Assembly: GCA_016584495.1 (NCBI GenBank)
Contig: WAID01000005.1
Span: 1,872,501-1,936,500 of the forward strand
Direction: 5' to 3'
DNA length: 64,000 bases
Source: Celoporthe dispersa
Taxonomy: Eukaryota; Ascomycota; Sordariomycetes; Diaporthales; Cryphonectriaceae
Shown piece after piece: positions 44,071 through 55,732 of this stretch (its first letter is position 1; each line of letters opens with the position of its first letter). A model generated the notes under the pieces. It searched no databases, was not told the DNA's origin, and was given only the letters and a program-made list of their open reading frames with translations. The position numbers and the translations under genes are program-made.

Positions 44071-45883
44071 CTAGTACACATGCTCCGCGAATCGAATCTC
44101 ACTCGCGCCGATATCGAATACCGCAACGACGTTGTTCAAGAACGTGTCGCCGAGAATATACGGGCCATCGGTGCCACCATCCTGAGGTCCAATCAGGCAA
44201 TAGTCCTTACCGAACAAGGTGATCGCGTATCTGGTTGATAAGACGTCAGTTTCTTTGGTCGCCTTGAGTCTACTTTGAGGAGATATTTATGTGCTTCACG
44301 TACTCTTGCATTAACATATCGGCTTCACTGATTTCGAAGACAGTGCCATTGATTTGAACACCCAGATATGGCACACTGGCGTCGCATGGTGCAAAGGAAG
44401 CACCTTCATCCTCGATGTAGATCGCAGGCGGATGGTAGAGGATTGAGATATCCACGTACAACTCTGGAGAGATATAGAAGTCAGCTCCAAATCTAAGCAC
44501 TACAAAATGCCGCAGGGCGTATTGAATCTTCATCAAGAGGAAGTGACCTACCAGTGGGCAGATACAGCAGAGTCGTGCCGCTGTCAACAATGATGGGAAA
44601 CTGCGTGGTGTTGACAGTCTCAGGTGCAAATGCCTCGCTCCAGGACTCGGCAAGGGCCTTGGTTCGGTTGCTCGACCCTTCGTAGATATACGCGTCTGCG
44701 ATGATGGTGTAGAAGCTGTATTGAGTCGCCATTTCAGATTCGTCATACACCTCGATCTACTTCACGATCAGACATCTGTTTTAAGAATGAGGGCTCAAGA
44801 GCCAGAAAGGGGCAAGACTGACCATCAAGATCGGCGTGGTCGCAAATGATCCAGTGTAATTAACTGGGGGAGACCACCCAACGCGAGATAGCCGCTGTCG
44901 GAGTTGCGTTCAAGAGCCAAGCTGAACACAGGCTCGATGAGGCTCTCGTTGATCATAGTCGTGATGATGGGGCTGTACTCGACCTGGGTCTCCAGAGAGT
45001 CGGCAGAGGTGTTCGTTCCCTCGTAAGCACTGGTGAGCAGAGGATAGGCCAGACCCATCAGACCGCTGGTCACATTGTCGCCAAACCAGTAGGAGTAGTT
45101 GACTAGGGCCACCTGCTGATGATCGACCGTGATTCCGGCGACGGTGACGTTTTCGTAGCCGAAGACGCCTGTGAGGAATTCACCATCGCCGTATTCAATG
45201 TTAAAGTTCTCATCGGGGACCGTGCCCTCGTCGAAAGTGCCGTTGAAGGTTGGACCAAAGTAGCAATCTGCCTCCTGTGAGATAATCACTGTGAGTATCA
45301 TATTCATCTCATAATACCCACATGACTCCATATCAAACCTACCGTCTGGACATTGCCATCCTCATCGACACAAGTAAATCCGGCTTGCACCAGCCATCTT
45401 GACAACTAAAAGTCAGCAACTATTCGAAAAGGCGATTCACGTAAGACTCTAGGCACCATGCAGCGAGACGCTTCTTGTGCCTAGGAATGAGGCATTTGAA
45501 AGAAGAAAAAAAAGAAAAAGAAAAAAGAAAAGAGAGACGTAAGAAGCATCAAGCCTCCACAGTACGTACGTGTCACTCGAACCAGTATCAATGATGACCT
45601 CGACTGGAACACCCGCCCACTCAATCTCGGCAATGTATTCTTCCGACAACAGGTTGTCGGTATGCTCGTATGCATAGCTGTCGTTGGCGACACCATTGCG
45701 AATATAGCTGAGGTACTGAGCAGACCTAGCCGCCTTTGTGCTCTTCTTTAGGCTCAGGACGTTCGAGCTGACAACATTGCTGCTGCTAGCTTTCCAGGCT
45801 GCTGGTGCATAGGATCGAGTTCCAGCGAGGGCCGGGTGTACGAGAGCCGCCACGGCGACGATCACCTTGGACAGATGAGCCAT
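44071..45883 (-). CDS. Secreted pepsin-like aspartic protease (A1 family)
   Basis: Six exons: 45883-45570, 45397-45343, 45274-44823, 44756-44552, 44463-44304, 44230-44071; about 448 aa. A signal peptide (AHLSKVIVAVAALVHPALAG) and a propeptide precede the first catalytic motif, VIIDTGSSDTW (Asp99). The second is FPIIVDSGTTLLYLP (Asp332). Other pepsin landmarks: GDGEFLTGVFGYENVTVAGI, TSGLMGLAYPLL, LALERNSDSGYLALGGLP, FGKDYCLIGPQ and YILGDTFLNNVVAVFD. The G5 run at 44866-44870 (C5 on the coding strand) is one base short: adding one base makes exon 3 a whole number of codons and joins GGLP to VNYTGSFATTPI, so this is a sequence-count problem rather than decay. An extracellular or vacuolar endopeptidase is inferred. 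Confidence 0.9.
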
Positions 45884-48519
45884 CGTAAGGGTCCTGCTCG
45901 ACTCACTGTAGTAGGGGAGAGAACGGTCGGACACGCCTAGGTCCAGTGGAGTGAGTCCCCCAGCAAAGAGGGACCGCGACCTTTTTAGCTTCTGGGCCTT
46001 TCCAACCATGCGCGATAAGAAAGGCCAAACAAGCAATGGAGTTGCATAAAACCATGCCGTACGGCCCGTACCGGCACTGCACTATGTACCAAAGTTGCCT
46101 GCATCCCGCCATGTGTCGTTGACGTCGAGCAGTCGCAAGCACCGCGATCTGCGATCGTCACTGGTGGAAGGGGAGATTTGCTCCGCCATAATTCGGTGAC
46201 CCCGGTTAGAATTGCTATCGCACGCCAACATCCATAGGTCGCGATAGCTCAGCGTCCTTCCAGAACAGGTAAGCCAGTTCTCCGCCGCAGACAGGGGCAA
46301 GCCCGGAGTGGATGCAACGTCAACTCGGTCGACGGCAGTTGCTCTATGGTATAGATAAAGGAAAGTCTCGGGAGTTCTATGCCTTTGGGGGAAGTTCCGG
46401 AGAATGGTGGGCTCAAAAGCTTGTTTTCCAATGATGCGCAGGGTATGCATTCATGGCATATGAATCATCATGCCAAGCTGCTGGGCTAAGCATACAGCAA
46501 ATGTTGTGGCCAGGCATGATTTGTGATCGAGTGGGTCAGTGCTCCAAAACCGAGAGGAGGAAGACATGGGATAAATTTAACAGGGAAAAGAAGAAGGGGA
46601 AAAAACCGAAGATCATCATGGCTACCTTTTTTCTTCTTTTTTTTTCTTCTCTTCGCCCTCAAGTTATCATGATGCCTAAAGGATGCGATATAGGCATCTC
46701 CATATCCGCCTGCAGCCTCCCTAAGCGCCCAAAACTGCATGCTGTCAAGAGCTGTGACCGCGATACAATAGACAAAGCAAGTTGATGTAGATTCAAATGT
46801 AATGCTCGGTGGCATGTTTGGGGAGGGATGTCTCGTGAGCTAAAAGAGCTCGTCATTATGCCAAATGTATCTCTTTACCTTCGTGACAGCTGCCCCGGCG
46901 CCCATCTCCTAGATCAGAGCTAGGTTGGTTCCCTCGGCACGATCTTCGCGGCTGCAAACTATCCAGCTGTAGGGCCTGAAGGAGATTTATCATTGCTACT
47001 GAGCAGGCGAAGAAGATAATGTTCATCTGAAGCATCCAGCTGCGGACGAGCGGATATCCGCCCGAGACTTTGCGAGTGTCTGAGGAGTCTGAGAAGCCTG
47101 AGTAACAGAGCTGGGCCCAACCAGGAGGTTTGGATGGTCTTCAGTGATACTATTATGTGCTAAAGTGAGCTTTGTGCTACATTGCTCATGCCCGCATACA
47201 AGAAACGGAGGTAATATGAGATGATCTGTGGGACCATGTACGTTCTGTCACTCGTCCACAACGAGAGGAGTACAACATATCGCACGACATCCGACAAGAT
47301 ACGTACTTTGAGCTTACGCCTCGTGTGTGCGCCGTACTGCCTTCGCTAAATCCTCTCATTTGTGAAATTGTGCAGGTTGAGGGGCTAAAGGAGAAGGATT
47401 TGACCATTGTGAGAGACTTTCTTGTGCAGGATAAGCAAACGAAGAGGGATATATATGGGGTTGGACTCTGTCTCTGAGCGGACATCGGTATCTTACCATC
47501 ATAGCAGACAAAAGAGAAAAGAAATAACGGGCTCTGGGGTAGTCTTTGAGTCCAGGAGGAATTGCTTTACCCTATTCCTTGGGCATTCCCCCCTCCTGTT
47601 GGTCTAGCTACACACACCATCCCAAAGGCACGCTGGCTTTTGAAAACCGTCCTTATCCACGACACCGAGAATGACAAAGGTCCACCGATCTGCGTTGTGG
47701 TCGCCTACTTGAGCACCATCTTGAGACAAGGCCCGAGGACTTATCTGCTATGGCGGAGTGCGCCCAAGGCGGGCCATTCGACTTTGTATTAAGGAAAGCA
47801 ATCATCCGGAAAATTCAAATGACTTATAATATAAGTGCACTAAGACTGCCTCAATTTCTGGAAAGAATTCGTTTTCAAAACACAGAACTGGCCGCCCTCT
47901 GCTGAAAATATGGGAGGAACAGTTTACGGACTAATTATTAGTCCTTTCGCCCGCTAGAGCAGTCTCAACAGAGGACCAGCCTGGTCACGCTGGTATTCAT
48001 TGCACACGAAATGAAGGCTAAAGAAAAAAAAACAAGAACAAAAGATGTGCAGTGCTCGATTCTAGTTGCAGCACGGTGAAGTGACGGGCGAAGAAACGGG
48101 CAAAGAAACTTCGAGAGGTTGGGCGCGCTTACGGTTTACCTCCTGGCTGCTGCATGTGCTCTCAACCTTCACCTGTCTACTTATTATGTAATCCGACTGC
48201 TCGCGCGTTGGCCTGCACTGCTTATCAAACAGGGCGGGCCCCTGCACGATCCGCCCAACCTTACTGGCTACCCACCCACCTGGGCAACCTGTCGCGCTTC
48301 ACCCTTCACGTTCTCTCCGACATCCTCCAAAGACCTCGCCCAAAGACGACTTGTGTCTGCTGCTGAGCGCTCTCGTTTCATCCTCGGACCTCCCTCCTCT
48401 GCAAAGCTCTCCGTCTTGTTCTTCGTCGCCGTCTTCTTCTCACAGCGCAAGCGCCACCTTCTTTTCTGCTGCGCCTTTCAACTGTTGAGCCCCACACCTG
48501 AAAGGGTCTGGGCCCCACC
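45884..48519. other. 2.6-kb spacer
   Basis: Divergent region between the pepsin (-) and 2EXR (+) genes. Purine/pyrimidine runs lie near 46585-46655. The ORFs are short and motif-free. 48119-48519 reads as pyrimidine-rich leader of the 2EXR gene. Confidence 0.5.
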
Positions 48520-50616
48520 ATGGCTGCCGACTCCGAAGATGTCTACCTCGACGGCGACTTGGATGACGACGTTCCTCAGCTCGACAATGATGAAACCGCC
48601 ACAATCGAGGATGACTCAGGCCTTGACGAGCCTCAAACGCTCCAATATGGCAGCGGGAGCGCTTACCTTGCCCTCGAGGCATCCGAAGCGGACTCTGACG
48701 CGAGTTCTCGTGCGAGCCTCGACGCTTATGATGCAGTCCTCGACGCCTCTTTCCCAAGGTTCATGGAGCTCCCGCCGGAGGTCCGCGAGATGATATGGAA
48801 AGAGTTCTGCCCTGACTTACAACCGAGACCCCGCGTATTCCAATTTGTATATTCCGACTTGAGATATATGCTCCTTGGCCCACATGTGCAACATCAAACT
48901 GCGCCGATGAGGGCGGTACTTGCTGTTCACCATGAGAGCCGCCTTCTTGCCCTCAAGTCCTCGCCTGACCGCATCGAGCTCCCGGGCGGAAACGGTGTCG
49001 TGCCATACCACAAGAAAAGGGATGTTGTTCTCATTCTTTCGGCGCCGCCACATACCTCCGGGTCACGCTACCCCCTCATCCTCGCGGCAAATATGGCACC
49101 CGGCTTTGAGCAACTTGCTCTTGAAGCCGGTACCGCGGCGAGACTAGAGGACATCCTCGATGTGCTGCCTGGACTGCGGAACATGTTCATCTTCAGTGAT
49201 GATTCTGAGACGCGGACGAAGCACCTGACGTGGTGTGTCTCTGAAGTGGTTCACGAGTATCACTTCGAGATGACCGAGGAGCTGGAGGACGGCATGTGCT
49301 CGCAGTACGACGTCGTGTTCTATTTCCCGGACACTGAAGCATACGTCGATTCCGGTGAAGGGGGATCCCCAGACCGCAGCTCAAACAATCCTGACCTCGA
49401 CCAGACTGGAATTTCCGAAAGTTCGGACGACCAACAGGCCCCGGGAGACAACGCGCCCGGGTATGTCCCATCGTGGGGATACACGTACTTTAATGGGGAC
49501 GAGTTCTTGTTTGACGCCCACCCCGAGGGAAAGACAATGTGGCCAAAGAGACGGCAGTCACAAGACAGACGCGTGGAGAAGGACCGGGTAGTGCCAAGGG
49601 ATGGACAGTTGACACGGCATATCCCCAGAGTCTGGCCGATAACCAGATTTATGTTCGACGGCGGAATGGAGCGACTTGCCAGTCTGAAGGCTTGGCAGCA
49701 ACCCTGGGACGAATGGGAGTCTGAGTTCGGGTCAACAGACTCTCTCGACGAGTACGAGAGTGATGGCATCGATGACGACCCGATCGATGATGGGTTTCCC
49801 ACGGATGAGGAGGACGATCTGCCAGCTCATCTGCTCGATGATGATGATGCAGCGTATGGGTCAATTGATTCCACCCAAGTTCAGTTCTCCAGCGACTCGG
49901 AGGTGAGCGATCAGGACGATGACATCTCACCCACAGGGGGTGAAGAAGCTTTACGCAACCGCGCAGCTCGGCTCCAGCGTCAAGCCCTAGAATCCGACTC
50001 CGAGGATGACAGCAATACCGAGGCGGATACGACACATCGCACTACGAACCGCCGCCGGAAGATTGTCTCCGATGATAGTGACAATGACGACAGCAACGAC
50101 GAGAAAGAGATTGGACCGGCAGCTATTCGCGCGGGCCAGCAACGACCTCGTGCCGTCGTGCTTGACTCAGAAGATGAAGACGATGATGAAGACGATCAGC
50201 ATCCGGTACAACCGAGTGATCCTAGAAGCGAAGAAGGCTCCCGATCTCGTTCTACGAATCGGCGTGCACGCCCTGCCATACCTAGCGACTCCGAGGACGA
50301 AGACAATGCATCACAGCCAGCTGCAGAGGTCAGCAGTGAAAGCTCGTCGTCTGACGAGGATGAAGAGAGTTCTGATGAAGACCCTCCCCCGCCGAAGCGC
50401 GTATCGCTAGCCAAGAGGCTGCAGATGGAGTACCAACAGTCTCGGCCAGGTCGCCGCGCCGCAGATGTCTCTGATGATGAGGAAAGCTTTGGCTCTGGCG
50501 GTATGTCTGACGATGAGGGAGAGGAGGATGCGTCTGATGGGGTCGGGATGGTGATGTCCATGGCAGAGGCAGGGGGAGAAGAAGAAGAAGAAGATGATGA
50601 TGACGAAGGCTGGTGA
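48520..50616 (+). CDS. 2EXR-domain protein with long acidic Ser/Asp tail
   Basis: 698 aa, one exon, intact. An acidic N-terminus is followed by a fungal 2EXR-type domain: FPRFMELPPEVREMIWKEFC, RPRVFQFVY, AVLAVHHESRLLAL and FEQLALEA. The 2EXR domain is common in fungal genomes and has no defined activity. From about residue 415 the chain is dominated by Asp/Glu/Ser, with repeated blocks of the type SDSEDED, LDSEDEDDDED and VSDDEES between basic patches (TNRRRK, RSRSTNRRARP). These are ideal casein-kinase-2 contexts and typical of nuclear or nucleolar disordered tails. Function unknown. Confidence 0.85.
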   Translation: MAADSEDVYLDGDLDDDVPQLDNDETATIEDDSGLDEPQTLQYGSGSAYLALEASEADSDASSRASLDAYDAVLDASFPRFMELPPEVREMIWKEFCPDLQPRPRVFQFVYSDLRYMLLGPHVQHQTAPMRAVLAVHHESRLLALKSSPDRIELPGGNGVVPYHKKRDVVLILSAPPHTSGSRYPLILAANMAPGFEQLALEAGTAARLEDILDVLPGLRNMFIFSDDSETRTKHLTWCVSEVVHEYHFEMTEELEDGMCSQYDVVFYFPDTEAYVDSGEGGSPDRSSNNPDLDQTGISESSDDQQAPGDNAPGYVPSWGYTYFNGDEFLFDAHPEGKTMWPKRRQSQDRRVEKDRVVPRDGQLTRHIPRVWPITRFMFDGGMERLASLKAWQQPWDEWESEFGSTDSLDEYESDGIDDDPIDDGFPTDEEDDLPAHLLDDDDAAYGSIDSTQVQFSSDSEVSDQDDDISPTGGEEALRNRAARLQRQALESDSEDDSNTEADTTHRTTNRRRKIVSDDSDNDDSNDEKEIGPAAIRAGQQRPRAVVLDSEDEDDDEDDQHPVQPSDPRSEEGSRSRSTNRRARPAIPSDSEDEDNASQPAAEVSSESSSSDEDEESSDEDPPPPKRVSLAKRLQMEYQQSRPGRRAADVSDDEESFGSGGMSDDEGEEDASDGVGMVMSMAEAGGEEEEEDDDDEGW

Positions 50617-51790
50617 TAATATGAAGAAGATCGAGCACGCAGCAACACCTACGAGGGCTCATAGTCTTCTGGGGATGGGAAACGAAATATGCTGCTTCTC
50701 TTTGTGGACCAATTCAAGTTAATCTGAGACAGATCATCGGGTCACGTTGATTACAGGATAATAGGGCAAAGATTTACAAAAGCATAGAACATATCGGACT
50801 TGATCATACATTCCGGTTTCGATTGATCAATGCTACATGACGCCGATGGGACCGTACTGAGCACTGCGCAGCTTGCTTAGCAAGCCATAATGAGCGAGAG
50901 AGGTCTATTTAAATTGTTGGCGAAGCTGGTGTTGGTTTCGATCAATCATCGCTCTGCCCCTCGGCGAATCCTGGAAGGTGTGGTTCCAGATTGAGAATGG
51001 CATGTGAGGCCTGGAGATCCCCCCTTCCGTCACCATGCAGGCATCTTTTCCATCTCTTTAAGGCTCCGGCTCGTTTAGAAAAAGCCCAACCAATTTCTCC
51101 CTCCTTCTCCTCTTTATCACCCATCCTAACACCATCTACCTGAATCCATCGAATAGCATGGCCCCATCAACCGATTAGAATGATGCCCTCTGTACTACTT
51201 TCTCTCTATCCTCTTCGTTTTTTCACTGTTTCTCGTCAATCAAAAGCTAATGCTAGACATGGTTCCCGTCTTCTCACCACCATGAGCTCAGGTTGGAGGG
51301 ACATTATTCGCCAGTCCTCAAACTGTCTGTCACCTGCCACAGCTTCCACACGTCCTTGACGATATTGCTGTTTTCACTCAGTGTTCCATATGCAATAATC
51401 AATTTTTAATCCTGAATTTGAAAGATACGCAATGTGCCAAGAAAGAAAAAAAAAGGGGGGGGGCGGAAGGGGGCTGGACGGTAATCGCATTCAAGAAGGA
51501 ATAAAGATGCGAGAGATTCGGGAGCGTAGGCACCCGAGGGAGCCTGGAGGTCAGCACTAATTAGGCTCCGTCCACGCCCAACGCGTCGACCATGTACATT
51601 GGTCACGTCTCCACGGAGATAATTAAAATCAATTCTCCAGTGGCCATGAGCTGCTCGACAAATCACCACTGTTCTCGTGACTCAACTCTCTCTCTCCCTC
51701 CTACCAAGACCACGAGTCAGGGCCTGTGATAATTATTTTGTATGTCAGGGCTACAAGGCCAGGCTCACGTCTCGGTTTCATAAGCACGAG
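50617..51790. other. Spacer
   Basis: Between the 2EXR and ankyrin genes. It contains A9/G9-type homopolymer near 51444-51466. The ankyrin frame is open upstream of 51791 without an ATG. No other coding signal. Confidence 0.55.
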
Positions 51791-53381
51791 ATGGGCTGTC
51801 AGACAAACTATCGGGCCAACACTGTGGTGATACTGCTCATCACAGCTGTCCTCGCGCTGGGAGCCACACACAGCGAGGAGCGTCTAACCGTTGGTGATCA
51901 ACAATGCCCGGCCACGCCCGACGGCCTTGCAGAGCAGCAAGGATCAACGATCCTCTCCCAGCTTCCCGACCTGGAGCCGGACGTGTCTGACCCGGTCCCT
52001 GGAGAAGACTCACCACCCAGCTCCTCCCTAGAGGACGTGTCCTCCGACGATGGCCTGTCATGGCTTTACGATCCATGCTGGCTCGACGGGCTAGGCCTCG
52101 ACGAAGCAGCACGGCAACAGATACTCAGCGACCCTGGTGCAAGTGAGCGCCTGGTCGAGATGCTGCGAAACTGGGTCGAGATGCCGGACAGAAGGGAGAT
52201 GGTGCTGTACATGGCCATCCAGCACGAGTGCGTCGACCCGATGAGAGCCCTGCTCCAGTCGGGACCAGTAGGTGCACACTCGGGGAGCCATCTGGACCAT
52301 CGCGGCCAGGGAGACCACAGTCGTACACGAGGCTGCCTACAAAGGGTGTAAGGCTTGCCTGGAGGTTCTGGTGGAGGCCGGCGCGCATCCTGATACCGGT
52401 GTCCTCATCGACGGCAAGATCGTGACGCCGCTCGAAAAGGCTGTGAAGCGGGGCCACACGGAGGTCGTGGAGTGGCTGCTGGAGACGGGCCGGGTGAATC
52501 CCGCGCGGATCAGCTGGCAGGGATCGGATGTTGACGACCTCTTGATCCATGCCGACACGTCCTCGCTGCAGCTGCCGCTGCTCGCCATGACCCCCCGTGC
52601 AATGGCACTGGCAGCCGCGTGCGGGAATCCCGAGATCGTCCGCCTCTTCCTGGCTTATGGCAGGTTTGACGACAGGGCACCGCTCACCCTCGACGCTCCG
52701 GCGAACACGACGTGGCTTACAGCGCACCAGACGGCGTGCGTCGAGAAGGCTCTCCTGTGTGCGGCGAAGGCGGCGGCCTCGAGGAGCAGGCCCAAGGATG
52801 GCGGCGGCGGCCCCCTCGAGACCGTGATGCTCCTCGAGCGGTACCTCTGGCGCGGCGAGTACGAGCCCCTCGTCACGCACTACGACGAGGACAGCGATTT
52901 CATGGTGGGCCTAGCCGAGGCCATCCTGTGCGCCGCCGCCGAGAACGACGTCGCCACGTTCCGGCTGCTCGTCCGAATCATGTTTGGCATCCCGTTCCCG
53001 CCGGGCGAGCCCTTCACGCGGGAGAGCGAGGCCGCCCGGTATAGGCTGGGCAGTGCCATCCACGGCCGCGGTGGCTCCTCTGGCTCTCTGATCCAGAAGA
53101 TCATGTGGTCTGCGGTGCGGCAGACGGTTGCGCATGACTGTGCTGAGCTGTTTGGGGTCTTGGTGCTGCAGTACCATGCTGATGTGCGCGATGTCTATCC
53201 GGGCAGGGAGGATGTGAGGAACCTGCTTCCGTTTCTGCCTACCTGGGAGAGCTCAGAGGGGCATCCTACCGGGGTGGTTGCCTGGTATATCCGGTGTCTG
53301 AGCCGGCCTGGGTCGTTGAGCACTCGGCACTGTAACAGCAGGCTGGGGCAGCTGCTGGATATGGAGCCGTCTGGGTTTTAA
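51791..53381 (+). CDS. Ankyrin-repeat protein with signal-like N-terminus
   Basis: About 530 aa. ATG 51791 gives MGCQTNYRANTVVILLITAV as N-terminus, a hydrophobic segment resembling a signal peptide or anchor, followed by a Pro/Ser/Asp-rich linker. Ankyrin-type helices begin near MVLYMAIQHECVDPMRALLQ and continue with VVHEAAYKGCKACLEVLVEA, TPLEKAVKRGHTEVVEWLLE and MALAAACGNPEIVRLFLAYG; later repeats are degenerate (AILCAAAENDVATFRLLVR). The frame moves by one base at about 52268-52272, between LLQSGPV and HTRGAIWTI. Most fungal ankyrin proteins are cytosolic, so a signal-like start is unusual. Function unknown. Confidence 0.7.
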
Positions 53382-54121
53382 AATCAATACCTGGTGTAGA
53401 GCAGAGAGGAGATAGGCATCCTCTAATGTGTAATTCAATGCTGGAACATTCGAGACTCCTTGAACATAGCGGGCAAGGTCTCCTGAGGGACACCTTGGAC
53501 GGGCACTTGTGCAGACTCTCACGCTGTCTGGTTTTGTATCAAGGTAAACCTATATTCAAGTACTGGTAGATGTAAGCTGTAGCTCGACCGATGGAGGCTG
53601 AATGCTACTGGGCTGAACAAATTATCGTCTTGATTATACGCAGAGGATAATAATATGGCTCTCAAGTTGGTATGTGAGGTGGAAATCTAATTATGTTTTG
53701 GCGCATTGTAAACTCTTGTAGTCAGAACAGGTCAGCGCCATCTTGTTTTGCTTCCAGCCACGAGGCTGGGCTCGATCGGAGGATTGGAGTTCGGACTCGA
53801 GTCAACCGTCCGGGCTTTTCCTGTGAATTCCTCCGCCCCGGCCGATGGTGTTGGAAGTGAATCAGTGGCGATGACCTCATCACCTAGGACGAACTCCGAG
53901 ACACAAGTTCTACCTTTTTAAGAGTCCTTGTATAGATTTTGAGGCGAGTTTTTCTACATACTTTAGACATTTAGATACAGTAACATTGGCCTTGAATAAT
54001 ATACAAGCCATCGTGGCAGTCTCATTATCGGTTGTTCGAGTCAAGCCCTCGAACTTGACAAGTTTCTCATAGTATTAGTTTACTTACCCAGAGGAGCAAC
54101 TCAGGCGCCTCGCCTGAGGAG
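53382..54121. other. Spacer
   Basis: AT-richer intergenic DNA between the ankyrin and DUF1772-like genes. No coding signal. Confidence 0.55.
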
Positions 54122-54787
54122 ATGTCGACGCTCACAGCTCTCCTCCAGACAGCCTCGATAACCACGTCCCTCCTCGCAGCCGGAGGCATCGCAGCCCTCA
54201 CCCTCTTCGACGTCCCCATCCTCCAATCCCAACCCGCCTCGCGCTCCCTACCCGCAACACGATGGCTCTTCAGCCGGGGCTCGCACGTCTTCCCCACCGC
54301 CGCATTCATCTCAGCCGCCGGCTTCGGGGCCCTCGCCCTCCAGTCCCTCCCCATGCTCCCTTGGCAGCAGCTGTAGGGGGAGGCGGGCACCCTGGGGCTC
54401 GGGGCTGTGGGTGCCAGGGCGTCTGGATATGTCGCGGCGGGCCTACTGTGCCTGGGCATTGCGCCGTACACGATGGTGGTCATGGTCCCGAACAACTTCG
54501 CCCTGATCAGGCTGAACGCCGACAAGGGCGGTGCCAGGAGCGCAGACAGCGCTCGGGCGGCAGGGAAGAAGGGGAGGAGGAGCGCGCTGGATTCCGTCGA
54601 GGGGCGGGGTGAGGCGGACGAGTTTGGGGATCTGAGCGGGCCACAGGGGAAAACCAAGAGAGAGGCCACGGCAGGGGATGACGAGAGGGTAAGGGAGATG
54701 CTGGGCAAGTTTGGAAGGCAGAATCTGGTGAGGGCTGTTCTGATGGGTTCTGGAGGGGCTGCGGGACTTCTTACGGCGCTGATGTGA
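54122..54787 (+). CDS. DUF1772-like small membrane protein with an internal TAG or unusual intron
   Basis: Two parts lie in one frame. The first (54122-54373) has helices ITTSLLAAGGIAALTLFDVP and FPTAAFISAAGFGALALQSL; the second (from about 54378) has SGYVAAGLLCLGIAPYTMVV and the motif MVPNNFALIRLN. This arrangement, with Pro-Tyr/Phe-Thr before Met-x-Pro-x-Asn, is what I know from DUF1772, the family that includes anthrone oxygenases. The parts are separated by TAG at 54374-54376. A 44-nt intron (GTAGGG...GTGCCAG, about 54373-54416) would also restore the frame but is short and lacks a branch site. The tail is polar with a final hydrophobic segment. It could be intact by splicing, a pseudogene, or contain a base error. 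Confidence 0.6.
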
Positions 54788-54861
54788 GGGCCTTTGCTCT
54801 GCGGGAGGGAGCTGATTGAACCAAAAGCTACGCGCCCACAGTGGTTTTGCCTTTCTTTCTC

Positions 54862-54919
<58 letters not shown>

Positions 54920-55732
54920 CTTTCTCGAATCCAAAAGAAAAGTGTGTGGATATGATCGTGAGAAGCTGTACAGCTGTAGATGGGTGGGCACGTCACTCTT
55001 GTCATATGTACACCATAATTTAGAAATGTCAAGTTCAAAGTAGACGGCAAGCCGCTAAATAATTCATAGCTCACTTGATACCAAAGACTTTCCCGTCGCG
55101 TGAACATTTTTTACTTGTATGAAACGACGCTGCCAAGACATCTGTGACGATAAGACCTGCTGAGTGTGTGTCCCTTCGTCGAGAAAGCAGACGCAGGGCC
55201 TATAATAATAATAATACCCGAGGTGTCACTGCAAGCTGACGTGAGAGGGCTCCTCAAATTGCCGCCTAACTACAGCACCCCTTGGGATACAGTGCCTGGA
55301 AAGGGTGTGGCGCGTGCAGGCACAGCACGAGGAGGTGGGCCCGCTCAAACGCCTTACGGCGGAGCAGTAAAAAGATCCTTCGAAAAAGAGGCGCAAATAA
55401 GAGAGAATCCTCGTTGAGTGGGAAGCTTGGCTTTTCTGACACCAAAGGCCCAGTCCTCTGTCTGTTTTTACACATTCTTATGATCGGTAGAGCCAGGCTG
55501 GAGCCGTGGTCCCCATCAGCACCCTAATGATTATTATAATAATAAGAATAAATCGCCCTTGATGTGACATAGGTATAAAGGCCACTGGCGAAGTTTTTCT
55601 TCTTCTTCACTCATAGATATTAGCAGAATCTTTGGTCATCACGAATTCCCTCATTTCAGAACAAAGAAGAAGAAAAAAAGGAGATTCAATCCAGCCGAAA
55701 AAGGAAGACGAAAAAGAGGGCAACAACCAGCC
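54788..55732. other. Spacer with a TC microsatellite
   Basis: It holds the (TC)n run listed separately, short TAATAA runs near 55202-55215 and 55531-55545, and the leader of the next gene. No coding signal. Confidence 0.6.
54867..54915. repeat. TC dinucleotide microsatellite
   Basis: About 24 TC units just downstream of the DUF1772-like gene. Confidence 0.95.

Noticed and set aside
54067..55107. 346-aa minus-strand ORF
   Set aside because: It crosses the TC microsatellite, giving an Arg/Glu repeat, and is antisense to the DUF1772-like gene.
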